A stretch of 64,000 nt of DNA from Leptidea sinapis (taxonomy: Eukaryota; Arthropoda; Insecta; Lepidoptera; Pieridae), in contig NC_066297.1 in assembly GCF_905404315.1 (NCBI RefSeq), forward strand, positions 1,798,001-1,862,000. Direction: 5' to 3'. Positions within the stretch are counted from its first letter, which is position 1. Each line of letters opens with the position of its first letter. Shown one piece after another: positions 32,510 to 43,186 of the stretch. Position numbers and translations under genes: made by a program. Under the pieces are notes generated by a model. It ran no database searches and had not been told where the DNA came from. It saw only the letters and a program-made list of their open reading frames with translations.

Positions 32510-32514
32510 GTGAA

Positions 32515-33330
32515 ATAAAGTTTCGAACACCATTTTTTTGGAGTCAGTCCTTTTTTCCGTTCCCATTTCTTAGGATCTAAATTGTTAAAGGCGCGCGGCA
32601 CCTTTCGTAGGTCTTCTTCGTAAAAAAAATACTTTTTAATATATGAAAGTAATAAGCAACGAAATGTTTACCTGGTGTAATCTAGAAAAATCCTACCGTA
32701 GTTTACAGAACAACCTATTACGGAGATGTGAGAAGTTGTATGTTTAGATGTTTGGAGAACTTGCATACCTACAAGCTTCAAATTGCTACTTTCATGTTTT
32801 CCTTATTTTGTTTATCTGATAGGAGTTAAGTTATACACGGAGAAGCATAAGAAAAGATAAAACAAACAAACGTAAAGATTACACCTGGGTAACTTATTAG
32901 TCAAAGTAAGTAGCTAATTCTTTGTCGTTGTAAGGGAATTTTGCCTTATCAGGGCCATGAAAACGGCGCCTATATATGTAAGAAGTCATATCTCTAAAAG
33001 GTGTAACCTAAGCGAGACTTCTTTTACTATTACTCTTTTATTCTTAAAATCAAATTACATGGATTCCTATTCTTCCGATATTAAAACAAAACGATGAGGT
33101 ATTCGACTACACCAGCCCCTGTAGTCAAATTTCAAACTTTCGACTTGATTTTTTTTTGCATTCCGAAGCAAAATAGTACAGTAATATTTAACGTCAAGAG
33201 TAGTTGCGGTCACTGTTTTGTTGGTAGCGGGTGGAACGAATATTGATCATTAAACGTAACCCCTAGAATATTTTAAGGCTGGTCTAAGAGGAAACATTTA
33301 TTTAAATATTTGGGCAACTAACAAATTAGG
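32515..33330. other. intergenic, no feature recognised
   Basis: No supported gene. The sequence just after the solo LTR is ordinary AT-rich DNA. Confidence 0.4.
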
Positions 33331-33339
33331 GCAATTAAC

Positions 33340-33672
33340 ATGTGCCTAGTCTTAAATTTGTAGCATTGTGTTACGAAATTTAAAAGAATTGTTAAAAAAC
33401 GTTTGTGTGGGAAAGGTTATTATAGCATAAACGATTTTCTTAATGACACCACGGACTGGGAATAAAGCGAACACCCTCAGGCTCTTTAATTATAAATGTT
33501 TATTGTACGATATTACATTGTAATCCATATTTTATATTAAAAAAAAACCGCTGAGTTTCTTGCGCCCATTCTTCTCAGGTCTGAGGCAGTCTCTTTTGAA
33601 TGGGTGGTAGATTTTGACGTTCAATAAGTGATTTTAAATCCTATTTTGAATAAAAATATTTGAATTTGAATA
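33340..33672 (+). pseudogene. jockey-like LINE C-terminus and 3' UTR
   Basis: Encodes the LINE tail CVTKFKRIVKKRL-like end followed by LNDTTDWE and a stop. The 3' UTR has cattcttctcaggtctgagg and ends gaataaaaatatttgaattt. It is the same subfamily as 44635-45300. Confidence 0.7.
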
Positions 33673-33674
33673 GC

Positions 33675-34420
33675 AACTTTAGCTATGAATGTTTCTTGCA
33701 AATAAAAAAATTTACGTTGAAAAATGGCCTGTATCCATCATGTATGTCCAGAAACTCCATGTGGAATCCCATTTTTATATGAATAGATTAAAAAAGACGT
33801 GCAGTTATGGACTGTCATTTTTTCCGCCAGTATTTCACACATTGTTAAAAAAAAATGATTTTATGATATTTTGTGCAGCGTTAGATATTTCATAAGGTAA
33901 TTTTCGGGAGAACAAGATCATTGAAAAGGCCTTTAGTGCTTCCTTCCAGTGCTTACGCGAAATCCTAGGAATCCAGTGATCGATAAAAAATCAGAAAAAA
34001 AACAGAAATCGATAATACTGGTAAATACTTATTTTTGCTTTGTGCATCAAAATTAAAACTTGATCCACGAAAGACAAAATTAAAAAAAAAAATCAGCAGT
34101 CACGATGAAGTAAGGAATGTGTAGTTTATTTTCACAAAAATCTATTGTATCCTAATCCTATTGTACCTAGTATTTACCTACAAATGTATTTAGTTCTCAA
34201 CATAAGTTTATAATTTAAAAAAATAATATAAATAATTGAAAAAAGAAAAAGTTAATGTTCTTGTAAATTGTGAATCTTCCAAATATTGCCATTTAATAAG
34301 CCGGTTTTCAGAATCTTGAAATGATCCATGTGCTTGAAATGCATTTATGATATTTTTCAGATAATAGTGTAAAAAACGCGAGTCGTGTTTCCATTAATTG
34401 GATGCGCAAAATAATTTCTC
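33675..34420. other. intergenic, no feature recognised
   Basis: Frame 33689-33895 (+) shows no motif. AT-rich DNA. Confidence 0.4.
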
Positions 34421-34429
34421 ATATTCTAA

Positions 34430-34920
34430 GTTTCCAGAACACAAACCAATCTTCCTGCAGTATTTCTATTCTCCCTGTTGCCACCAAAGGTTACGTGTTT
34501 TATTACTCTGGTTTCCTGCACTAGACTAACAGTAATATTTATTAAAGTAGTAAAGTAAGTAATCGGGATTATTTGGGAATTATTAAGTGCCACTAAAAGA
34601 AATACCAAGACCTCTTTTGCCAGTCTATTGCCATCTGATTCGGCCGCAAATCCACAATCTTCGAAACCACGGGCGTCAAGTATTAGGAGGTTCTTCTTCT
34701 TAACTTCCATTTCTTCGATTATGAGGTTTCCGCAAACTCTTAGCTCCTTGCCTTGCCTTTTTGGCTTTTAATTCCTGGCTGGTAACTCCTTGTTTGCCTT
34801 CCTTGGTAGAAGTTTCTAGGTGACAGTAAGTATTTGAAATACTTTTCTTCTGTATTTGTAAGCCCTTATGTAAGAGTAAAAATGCAACATCAGCGCATAT
34901 GTCTCTTTTGTTCCAGTTTT
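34430..34920 (-). pseudogene. P-element/THAP9-like transposase remnant downstream of gene C
   Basis: Minus-strand pieces in changing frames resemble the transposase domain of THAP-type (P superfamily) proteins. First LHFYSYIRAYKYRRKVFQ (family pattern LHFYSxKAYxYVR), then after stops and frame changes LDARGFEDCGF, SDGNRLAKEVLVFLLVALNN (pattern LAxEALVFMLxxLxxxWKxP) and IPITYF. Intervening stops mean it cannot be translated as one domain. It follows the THAP and coiled-coil exons in the order seen in complete THAP transposases, so gene C probably derives from one. Assignment is from memory of the family; no alignment was run. Confidence 0.5.
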
Positions 34921-34975
34921 GGTGAGTATTCAACTCGTGGGATTTTTCCTGTGTCAATACTTGTTTTTAGTCTCT

Positions 34976-35221
34976 TTAATAAATCTTAATTCTTACCGCC
35001 AAATTACTCCAAAAAATGTTGTCTTCATGAGTTATTAAAAATAATTTTTTTATTTTTGTTAATATTTCTTCCAAGCTAGTCAATTTTTTAGACAGATATC
35101 GATTTTTGTATTGTAGACGTTTAATTATTTGTTTTTTTTCTCGCAACTTTTGCTTCAATCTTAGTGTTCTTGATGTGTCAATTATATGACTTTGGTCGGG
35201 ATCGCAAGGAAGTCCCGGTTC
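34976..35221 (-). CDS. gene C exon 4 (coiled coil)
   Basis: Acceptor tatttttcag. Reads EPGLPCDPDQSHIIDTSRTL, then the K/L/R-rich coiled coil and a final ITHEDNIFWSNLA. The stop follows six codons after a possible GTAAGA donor. Confidence 0.7.
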   Translation of the reverse strand, partial: EPGLPCDPDQSHIIDTSRTLRLKQKLREKKQIIKRLQYKNRYLSKKLTSLEEILTKIKKLFLITHEDNIFWSNLAVRIKIY

Positions 35222-38200
35222 CTGAAAAATACTAAATTTAAAGACAACGGTGCTGTTTTAAAAAACTAAAGCTAAACTTTAGCCTTAAACATTATTTACA
35301 ACCAAGCACTTACATTTACTGGTAGGCTTGTCTTATTGTGTGTTCCTTCTATTGCAGTTGGCGTCTCGTTCAATTCATCATCGGTTATGTCTATATCATA
35401 TTTAGTTTCATGTGACTGAAAATTATACTTTAAATTGGAATTTAATAATATAATTTAAACATAAGGTTTTGGTCGTACAGACATCTAGGAAATCACTTTA
35501 CTTTTAGTATAATAATATATATTCTAGCTGATAACGCATATGTACTTACAAATTGAGGCAAATTCAATGTAGGAATAGAGTCTTTATGCAATTTTCTCTG
35601 TTTCGATGAATTTGTATTGTAGCGTTCTGGCTGAAAATGAATGCTGCAAATACGGTGGTGTTTCGTTGGAATCCATGTGACCTCCCTACGAACTGCTTCC
35701 ACCCACTTTCTTTTTCTTGGTGGATCAACTGGAAATCTACAACATTAAAATCTAATTCGTTCGTTCATCTCTATACATCGACTATTTTTATCGATATTTT
35801 CACATACGACATAATAATGACAGGGGAATGAAAGTGATACATTATAATCTAACTGTAGCTGTACCTACAACCAATAATATCAATTAACACACATGTCTAA
35901 TATCTAACTTGTAACGTAGCATTATAGATCGTAGAAATAGTAATCGTGCATATTCAAATTCAAAAACACTTTATTCATGTAGGTCACAAAAATGACACTT
36001 ATGAATGTCAAAAAAAATATATAAATATTGTTTCTTATTGAATTTACCGCTACTTCGTAAAGGGTTGAGCTAATGAGAAGAAGTAGCAAGAAACTCATTG
36101 CCACTCTTTTAAGTCAAGATTTACATTTTAGTTGTTTTACAAATCATTTTAATTACAATATATGCAAAGTGACGCAACAAAAATACTCAAAAGTCAAAAA
36201 CTGAAAGGCTTACATGAGTAAGTCAAAAAAAGAAAAAAAAGTAAATTAATACTTATAAACACAAGAGTTATTGAGTATAGTAGATGCATCAATCCACACA
36301 TACCGTAAATAAATAGAGGCATTATGTGAGCATTTCATAAAATAAAATATATAATAACTTTAACTTTAAAGGAAATAATAATAATAAAAAAACACATCAA
36401 GCAGACCTCCCGGTAACAAGATCATCCAGCCCCCACGAGTAGCACCCGTTCACGAGCATGACGCATGGACCAGCCATCGCCTCCCTCGACCATATTTTAG
36501 GGAAGGGAACGACCCGCCCCACGTCGCCGCCACAAGCAGAGGCATTTAAGCGAGCATGATGATACCTGCCACGAGAAATCTACCGAATAACAAAACAATT
36601 CAAGTTCATCTACATATTATGCAATACTCACTAAATGCCTCTACTTACAATTTTGTTTCAAATTACATAACTCATGATAATGATTATTAAAATTGATTAA
36701 AAAACAGAAACAATATTAATATTTAAATTATATAACTATAATGACATTTATCAAACTAAGACAGACATGTAACAGCCCAGCAGCTCAGTCCCAAGGGTTC
36801 TTTAGATCCAGATATTCAGATATTTTATAGTACCCTTTTGTATACAACTTTTTCTTTAGCACTGATTTATATTCATTTAAAGGTAAGTTCTGAATGTCAA
36901 TAGGGACCTTATTATAAAAACGTATACACAGACCTCTGAATGAAGTTGTTACTTTTTGGAGTCGACTTACATGAACAGCAAGCCTATCCCTATTTCTAGT
37001 ATTGGCATTATGAGTGTCACTAATTGTTTTAAACGAATTTATATTTTTTTTACATAAACAAGGTTTTCATATATGGATTGCGATGTCAAAGTCAAAACTT
37101 TTATTTCCTTAAAAATTTCCCTTAGTGACACTCTCGGTCCTAATTTATAGATGGCACGAATAGCTCGCTTCTGCAGTGTGAAAATGGTGTTAACATCGGC
37201 AGCATGTCCCCAAAGTAAAATACCGTATGTCATCAGACTATGAAAATAGCTGAAGTAGACCAACCTCGCGCTATTTTCATCCGTAAGTTGCCGAATTTTT
37301 TTAACTGCGTATGCTGCAGAACTAAGCTTTTTCGCCAAATTCATAATATGAGGACCCCACTGAAGTTTGGTATCTAAGGTAATCCCTAAAAATACGGTTG
37401 TATCTACAGGTTGCAACTCATCGTCTTTTACTACAATATTTGTGTCAACCTGTCTAACATTAGGCAGGGAAAATTTAATATATTTTGTTTTTTTTCATTA
37501 AGAAGGAGATTATTCGTAGTGAACCATTCCACTACTTTCGAGATAATACATAATACATAATAACTGTAATAAGCGTATGCCGAAAGATTCGTTCTGAAAA
37601 GAACATTTTATTTTATATAACGTAATATTAGCTCTGATAAGAACATTTTATTTTATATAAAGTAATATTAGCTCTGATAAGAACCATTTCATAATGCTGT
37701 ACATCAACTCATAGAATCATACAGATCACCAGTAATAATCTCATCAATGTACGAGCATCGTCACGCTCTCTCGACGATCGCAGATATACTCACGTGATCA
37801 GTCATATGCTTCGCGTTACACAACCGCACAGCAAGACCGAGCGAACTCGACTGAGGAGTGAAGCGTCGGGACTCGGGGGTCGATCGCTATTCATGCAATT
37901 TTAATCAATGAGCAACAGCGTAGGTGCTGAATGCTCATTGACATCGTATGATCGAGGTTCGATGCGAGTTTACACAAACTGCGATAGCATTAGTTTTAGA
38001 GCGAGATAGAACACATAATATTATTCTCAATTCTTATTGAATCAAACGTTTTACTATTGGTTGAAATGTAAGCTTTAGTATTGGTGTGTATTTTCTAAAC
38101 TTGTAAATATTTTTTAAGTAACAATTGTAATTGGGTAACTAGTTTTAAGGATTTTGTATATATATCATGTAATTTTTTAATAAATCATATCTTCCACATA

Positions 38201-41200
38201 TTCCTCACAGTCAAGCAGTTGTTTTATTTATCGCCAAACGCTCAGTCTCTAAAGTGGTGACCCCGAACAAGAACACCGACGGAAGGGACCCGAACAAGAA
38301 CGCCGACGGAAGGAAGCCAGAACAGAATACACCGAACCTCTGCCCGGCTACACATCGAAGAACAGCTTCACCAGCTCGCCGAAACGACGATTTCCTGTTC
38401 GACGAATCTCTGCTCGAGGAATATCAACCCGACGAAGAAATGGAAGACACAAACCAGGCTCAGCCAACCCCAGCGCCAACCGCGACAGAAATCTCCACCA
38501 TTTCACTGTCAATGCGCATACCACCATTTTGGCGGGAAAATCCGCGATTGTGGCATCACAGCTTCGAAGCCGCCACCGATGATCTCAAGAGGAGTCAAGC
38601 CCAGCTGACACAGATGGTCCGACATCCTATTTATCATACCGAGAGACAAACAATATTCAGCAATCAAGGAACGTCTCATATCGGTGTATGAAGAATCCAA
38701 CAGCCGCAAGTTCCAGAAGCTACTCGCCGAGATGGAGCTTGGAGACCAGAAGTCTTTACAGCTACTGTGGCGCATGCGTAACCTTGCAAGGGACAAGGTT
38801 ACCGACTCCACCCTCCGCATGATGTGGAGTAAGCTGCTGCCAGCCCACGTCCGCTCCGTGCTCGCCGTCAGCGAGTCATTCAGCGTGAAGTCCACGCTGG
38901 AGGAACTGGCGTTGTTTGCTGATACGATGATGGAGCAAATCCAGGAGGTAGCAGCCGTCTCCAGCCAACCACCAGCCCTCTCCAGCCAGCCACCGAACTC
39001 AAGTCAAGGCCATCTCAACACTATCATCGCCACCGATTTCGTTCGTCATCTCGCAATAGAACTTCGTCACAACACCGTTCCCGCACACTCAATAGCTCAC
39101 CAACAATTTACTGCTATTACCATCGCCGATTTGGTAGTGAAGCACGACGTTGTACTACGCCCTGCAGCTTCAAGAAAGAGCCATCGGGAAACTAGAACGG
39201 ACGTTAGCTGCGGCGGAACCCGGTCCTTCACACTTCATACCGCCTTTTTGTCACAGACAAGAAAACAAAGATGTCATTCGTAGTAGATACCGGTGCTAAT
39301 ATATCGTCCTACCTAGAAAACTAGGCCTGAAAGCAACGCCTCAACCATTTAAATTGTACGCTGCAAACAACACAACAATTTCAACTTATGGTGAGAAAAC
39401 ATTAGAACTCGATCTCAACCTCCGTCGACCATACAAGTGGAAGTTTATTAGCTGACGTCACGAAACCAATATTAGGTGCCGATTTTCTCAACCACCATCA
39501 ACTTATCGTAGACTTAAAAAATCGAAGATTAATTGATGCCGTCACATGTCTTAAAATTAACACAACAATAATGTCAACGACCTCACCCACAATACGAAGT
39601 ATACAGGCCCCGTACCACGCGATACTCGCCGAATTCCCCGGTACCACGAGATTAACATCGATGCAATTATCGCCAAAAATTAGCGTGGAACATTATATTG
39701 AAACACAAGGACCTCTATTACATTACCGTGCTCGTCCTATTCCACCTCATCGTTATGAAATAGTGAAGAAAGAATTCGAAAACATGATGCAACAAGGACT
39801 CTGCAAACCGAGTAAAAGTCCATGGTCTTCACCACTCCATATAGTACCTAAGAAGAATGGCGATATACGGGTATGCGGCGATTATAGACGATTGAACAGC
39901 ATAACCAAACCCGATCGTTATCCAGTGCCGAGAGTCAAGGACTTCACCCATCATCTGTCTGGCAAAACAATATTCTCCACAATCGACCTCAACCACGCTT
40001 ACCAACAATTGAAGACCAGGGAACAGGACATAGAGAAAACAGCTATCATCACACCAATGGGTCTATTCGAATTTCCTAGATTAGACAACGTTTTCCCTTT
40101 CATCGACGATTTGCTCAAAGCCTCAGCAAACTAGACTGAGCGTCGCGATCACCTAAGAACAGTTCTTAGAAGATTGGAAGAAAACGGTATCACTATCAAC
40201 CCCGCGAAGTGTAACTTAGGCCAAACGGAAGTCAAATTTCTTGGATACATCGTATCAAAAAACGGTATACAGCCACCAGAAGAGAAGATTAAAGCCATTA
40301 CCGAATATTCAAAACCGAAAACTATAGACCGACGAAGCATCACAATCATTCGAAGAGTGCAAGAATAGTATATCCAAAGCTACCTTACTCGCTCACCCAT
40401 CACATGATGGGGCATCATCGCAATATTCTGCGATGCATCTGACAATGCAGTAGGTGCCGTCCTACAACAATACATCGAAAATAATTGGCAACCACTCGGT
40501 TACTTCTCAAAGAAATTCTCAGAGGCGGAGAAGAAATACTCAGCGTATGACAGAGAACTCTCAGCCGTCTATAAGTCAGTGAAACATTTCCGTAAGATGT
40601 TTGAAGGACGTGAATTAATTATATTCACAGACCACAAACCCCTCACATTCGCTATGAATAAAACACATACTGCAAACGAAACGCCACGCCGAACGCGCCA
40701 ATTATTATCCATCAGTGAATTCACAACCGATATTCGACACATCAGTAGAAAAAACAATATTATTGCCAACGCATTAAGTCGAATAGAAACAATAACAGTG
40801 TCACCTACGATCGACTACAGCGAATTATCAAACGCACAAGAGCGAGACAACAGCATAACACAACTCATTCAACAACCAAACTTAACCTTCAAGAAAATAA
40901 AAGTACCTAACACGAACCTAGAATTATATTGCGAAACATCAACAAGTCATGTACGTCCTTACATACCTACAGAATTCCGCAAACAAATTTTTAATAGTGT
41001 ACATAATATTACTCACCCAGGAATACGAACATCACTTAATTAATATCTCAAAAATTCTTTTGGCCATCAGTGAATATCGACATCGGGAAGTGGAGTAAAA
41101 CTTGTATAAATTGTCAGAAAAGTAAAATACAACGCCACACAGTCAGCAAAATTCAATGTTTCAACGCAAGCGATCGTTTTCAGCATATACACATAGATAT

Positions 41201-43186
41201 TGTTGGACCTCTACCTACCTCTGCTCAAGGACATCGTTATCTGATAACAATGATCGACAGACATACTGGTTGGCCTGAGGCAATCCCTTGCGACAATATT
41301 ACAGCCGAGACAATTGCAGATATAATATACAATCACTGAATCTCAAGATTTAGATGCTCAGCGACACTAACAAGCGATCAAGGTCGAAAATTCGAAAGCT
41401 CTCTGTTTACCAACCTCATGAATACTATGGGAGTTAAACGGATACGAAGTACTAGCTATAACCCAAAGAGTAACGGAAAGGTAGAACGCTTTCATCGTTG
41501 CTTGAAGACAGCCCTTCGTTCAAGGTTAACGAACACCTGTGCATGGGTCAATGAACTACCAACCGTATTATTAGGCCTGCGCGCAGATCTACGATCTGAC
41601 ACAGGCGTTAGCGCCGCCGAACTAACATACGGCTATAACCTTCGTCTACCAAGTGATTTCTTCGACATAAACACACAAACATCATCTACCTCATTGGATC
41701 ATACCTACGTTGATAAGTTACGTAGCCATATCGCAGCTAGTAAACCAAACTCACCTACTTCACATCGTAATAACAAACACATATTTGTTCATCAAGACTT
41801 ACATACATGCAGTCATGTGTTTATTAGAATAGATTCAGTAAAACCACCATTACAAACACCATATGAAGGACCGTACCGTGTTATCAAACGAAGCGGTAAA
41901 GTTTATACCATTCAGTTACCAGGTCGACAAACAAACACATCGATCGACCATTTAAAACCTGCATATTTATTAAATGAAACTGAAGAAAACAATACATTAT
42001 ATACATTACCTTAACCTGTACAAGTTACCCAAAACCTTACCGATACCATACCTGAAAAACATACCACCAATATCCGAAATACCACATTACCAGACCCTAC
42101 GAACAACTTGACGTCCCAGCCTATCAAAGTGTCAAGGACAGGCCGACTCATCAAGTTGCCGGTGCGTTTCACTTGAAGGGGACTCCTGTAGCTGTACCTA
42201 CAACCAATAATATCAATTAACACAAATGTCTAATATCTAACTTGTAACGTAGCATTATAGATCGTAGAAATAGTAATCGTGTATAATAACTGTAATAAGC
42301 GTATGCCGAAAGATTCGTTCTGAAAAGAACATTTTATTTTATATAACGTAATATTAGCACTGATAAGAACATTTTTTTAATATAACGTAATATTAGCTCT
42401 GATAAGAACCATTTCATAATGCTGTAGATCAACTCATAGAATCATACAGATCACCAGTAATAATCTCATCAATGTACGAGCATCGTCACGTTCTCTCGAC
42501 GATTGCAGATATACTCACGTGATCAGTCATATGCTCCGCGTTACACAACAGCACAGCAAGGACGAGCGGACTCGACTGACGAGTGAAGCGTCGGGACTCG
42601 GGGGGTCGATCGCTATTCATGCAATTTTAATCAATGAGCAACAGCGTAGGTGCTGAATGCTCATTGACATCGTATGATCGAGGTTCGACGCGAGTTTACA
42701 CAAACTGCGATAGCATTAGTTTTAGAGCGAGATAAAACACATAATATTATTCTCAATTCTTATTGAATGAAACGTTTTACTATTGGTTGAAATGTAAGCT
42801 TTAGTATTGGTGTGTATTTTCTAAACTTGTAAATATTTTTTAAGTAACAATTGCAATTGGGTAACTAGTTTTAAGGTTTTTGTATATATATCATGTAACT
42901 TTTTAATAAATCATATCTTCCACATATTCCTCACAGTCAAGCAGTTGTTTTATTTAATCGCCAAACGCTCAGTCTCTAAATAACCAAACTACTAATGTAC
43001 ATTGAGTAAATGAGTACTTTTAAAATGACGTATTATATTTTGTTTACATGCCAAATTTTATTTATTTTACGAAAAACTACAGCTACTAACTACTAGCTAC
43101 TTTCATAGGTTGAAATTGTACTTACGCGTGAAAAGACACATTATTTGACTAGTGCTTTTACAAAACAAAACAGCGCATTTTCCCAT
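34976..43186 (-). CDS. THAP gene C: THAP domain and coiled-coil protein, 4 exons, ~195 aa
   Basis: Probable DNA-binding protein or transposase derivative. Minus-strand coding parts are 43186-43126, 35728-35550, 35415-35314 and 35221-34976; GT/AG sites and phases all fit. Exons 1 and 2 encode a THAP zinc finger with C4, C9, C48 and H51. It carries KRKWVEAVRREVTWIP, RICSIHF and the closing SIPTLNLP block. Exon 3 is acidic (DIDITDDELNE). Exon 4 forms a basic coiled coil from about residue 131, with LRLKQKLREKKQIIKRLQYK. It ends at TAA 34978-34976, unless the donor GCG|GTAAGA at 34996 joins a further exon. A Ty3/Gypsy element fills most of intron 1. Without it intron 1 would be about 265 bp. Transposase-like debris downstream suggests a decayed or domesticated P-like element. 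Confidence 0.7.
35314..35415 (-). CDS. gene C exon 3 (acidic linker)
   Basis: 34 codons, phase 0 at both ends. Acceptor aattttcag, donor AAT|GTAAGT. Reads SHETKYDIDITDDELNETPT. Confidence 0.7.
35550..35728 (-). CDS. gene C exon 2 (THAP core)
   Basis: Acceptor gatttccag; the phase fits exon 1. Reads DPPRKRKWVEAVRREVTW, HHRICSIHFQPERY and DSIPTLNLPQF. Donor TTT|GTAAGT. A nearer acceptor (gttgtag) 8 bp upstream gives the wrong phase. Confidence 0.8.
35854..38253 (+). repeat. 5' LTR, split by a nested LINE
   Basis: Parts 35854-35953 and about 37551-38253 (roughly 803 bp) match the 794-bp 3' LTR. Starts TGTAGCTGTACC and ends CAGTCTCTAAA. Confidence 0.9.
35954..37550 (-). mobile_element. 5'-truncated jockey-like LINE nested in the 5' LTR
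   Basis: On the minus strand it encodes part of an RT: FLGITLDTKLQWGPHI, LSSAAYAVKKIRQLTDENSA and ARLVYFSYFHSLMTYGILLW, then LQKRAIRAIYKLG, followed by frame breaks. The 3' UTR runs to gaataaagtgtttttgaatt, next to the LTR junction. The RT catalytic core is missing because of 5' truncation. The ancestral LTR site reads continuously across in the 3' LTR at about 42280. A short duplication (cata) is possible at the junctions. Confidence 0.85.
38254..39250 (+). pseudogene. gag remnant
   Basis: The first frame (38254-38691) has an acidic N-part and IPPFWRENPRLWHHSFEA, the usual capsid start PPFxxxxPxxWFxxxE. A frame change near 38620-38690 leads to the second frame (38684-39283) with LLAEMELGDQKSLQLLWRMR and VRSVLAVSE. 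Around 39110-39160 another frame gives a C-x2-H-x9-C-x3-C motif (CYYHRRFGSEARRCTTPC), the CHCC variant typical of CsRn1 gag. At least two frameshifts. Confidence 0.8.
38255..38266 (+). promoter_or_regulatory. primer binding site, tRNA-Trp type
   Basis: TGGTGACCCCGA, one base after the LTR end, is complementary to the 3' end of tRNA-Trp, the primer of CsRn1-type elements. Confidence 0.75.
39255..39570 (+). pseudogene. aspartic protease remnant
   Basis: SFVVDTGANIS at 39274-39306 contains the retroviral-type active site DTGA (39286-39297). The frame is then broken; pieces such as LGLKATPQPFKLYAANNT and KPILGADFLNHHQL follow in other frames. Confidence 0.8.
39571..40370 (+). pseudogene. reverse transcriptase, with an internal deletion
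   Basis: Readable blocks are LLHYRARPIPPHRYEIVKKE, SPWSSPLHIVPKKNGDIRVC, DYRRLNSITKPDRYPVPR, FSTIDLNHAYQQ and MGLFEFPR, then directly FPFIDDLL (the YxDD box). The MPFGL-type block and following helix that normally separate FxFxR from the active site are missing. A stop follows at 40132, then FLGYIVSKNGIQPPEEKI. Confidence 0.88.
40430..40800 (+). pseudogene. RNase H domain
   Basis: Frame pieces include LGYFSKKFSEAEKKYSAYDR, ELSAVYKSVKHFRKMFEG, IFTDHKPLTFAMN and ADALSR-like NALSRIE, the standard Ty3/Gypsy RNase H order. The first part around 40400-40500 is out of frame. Confidence 0.85.
40960..42014 (+). pseudogene. integrase
   Basis: HNITHPG and later CINCQKSK give the H2C2 zinc finger, with a frameshift and stop between them (41041-41070). 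The catalytic triad lies in HIHIDIVGPLP, TSDQGRKFE and NGKVERFHR. An in-frame TGA at 41337-41339 separates the first two Asp. The C-terminal part reads TPYEGPYRVIKRSGKVYTIQ and DHLKPAYL, and the frame ends at TAA 42014. Confidence 0.88.
42165..42186 (+). promoter_or_regulatory. candidate polypurine tract
   Basis: tgaaggggactcc lies directly before the 3' LTR. A purine run here would prime plus-strand synthesis. Confidence 0.5.
42187..42980 (+). repeat. 3' LTR
   Basis: 794 bp, TGTAGCTGTACC to CAGTCTCTAAA, then TAAC duplication. Contains AATAAA near 42905 (U3/R processing signal). Confidence 0.92.
43126..43186 (-). CDS. gene C exon 1
   Basis: ATG at 43186 in good context (acaaaaATGG). Reads MGKCAVLFCKSTSQIMCLFT and one extra base before donor GTAAGT at 43125. 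Confidence 0.7.

Larger units (their letters stand above)
35854..42980 (+). mobile_element. Ty3/Gypsy LTR retrotransposon (CsRn1-type), inactive
   Basis: A 7.1-kb insertion flanked by TAAC at 35850-35853 and 42981-42984. It includes a jockey-like LINE of about 1.6 kb inside its 5' LTR, so its own length is about 5.5 kb. Gene order is gag, protease, reverse transcriptase, RNase H, integrase, with no envelope. The CsRn1 placement rests on the tRNA-Trp-type primer site and the CHCC gag motif. It lies antisense within intron 1 of gene C. Stops and frameshifts in every domain mean it cannot move by itself, although the two LTRs remain similar. Confidence 0.92.

Noticed and set aside
35730..35738. 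Alternative acceptor (gttgtag) for gene C exon 2
   Set aside because: It gives a THAP-like FPVDPP start but the wrong phase with the exon 1 found; it would be correct only if another first exon exists.
38509..38895. 128-codon minus-strand frame in the Gypsy gag region
   Set aside because: Shadow of gag on the opposite strand.
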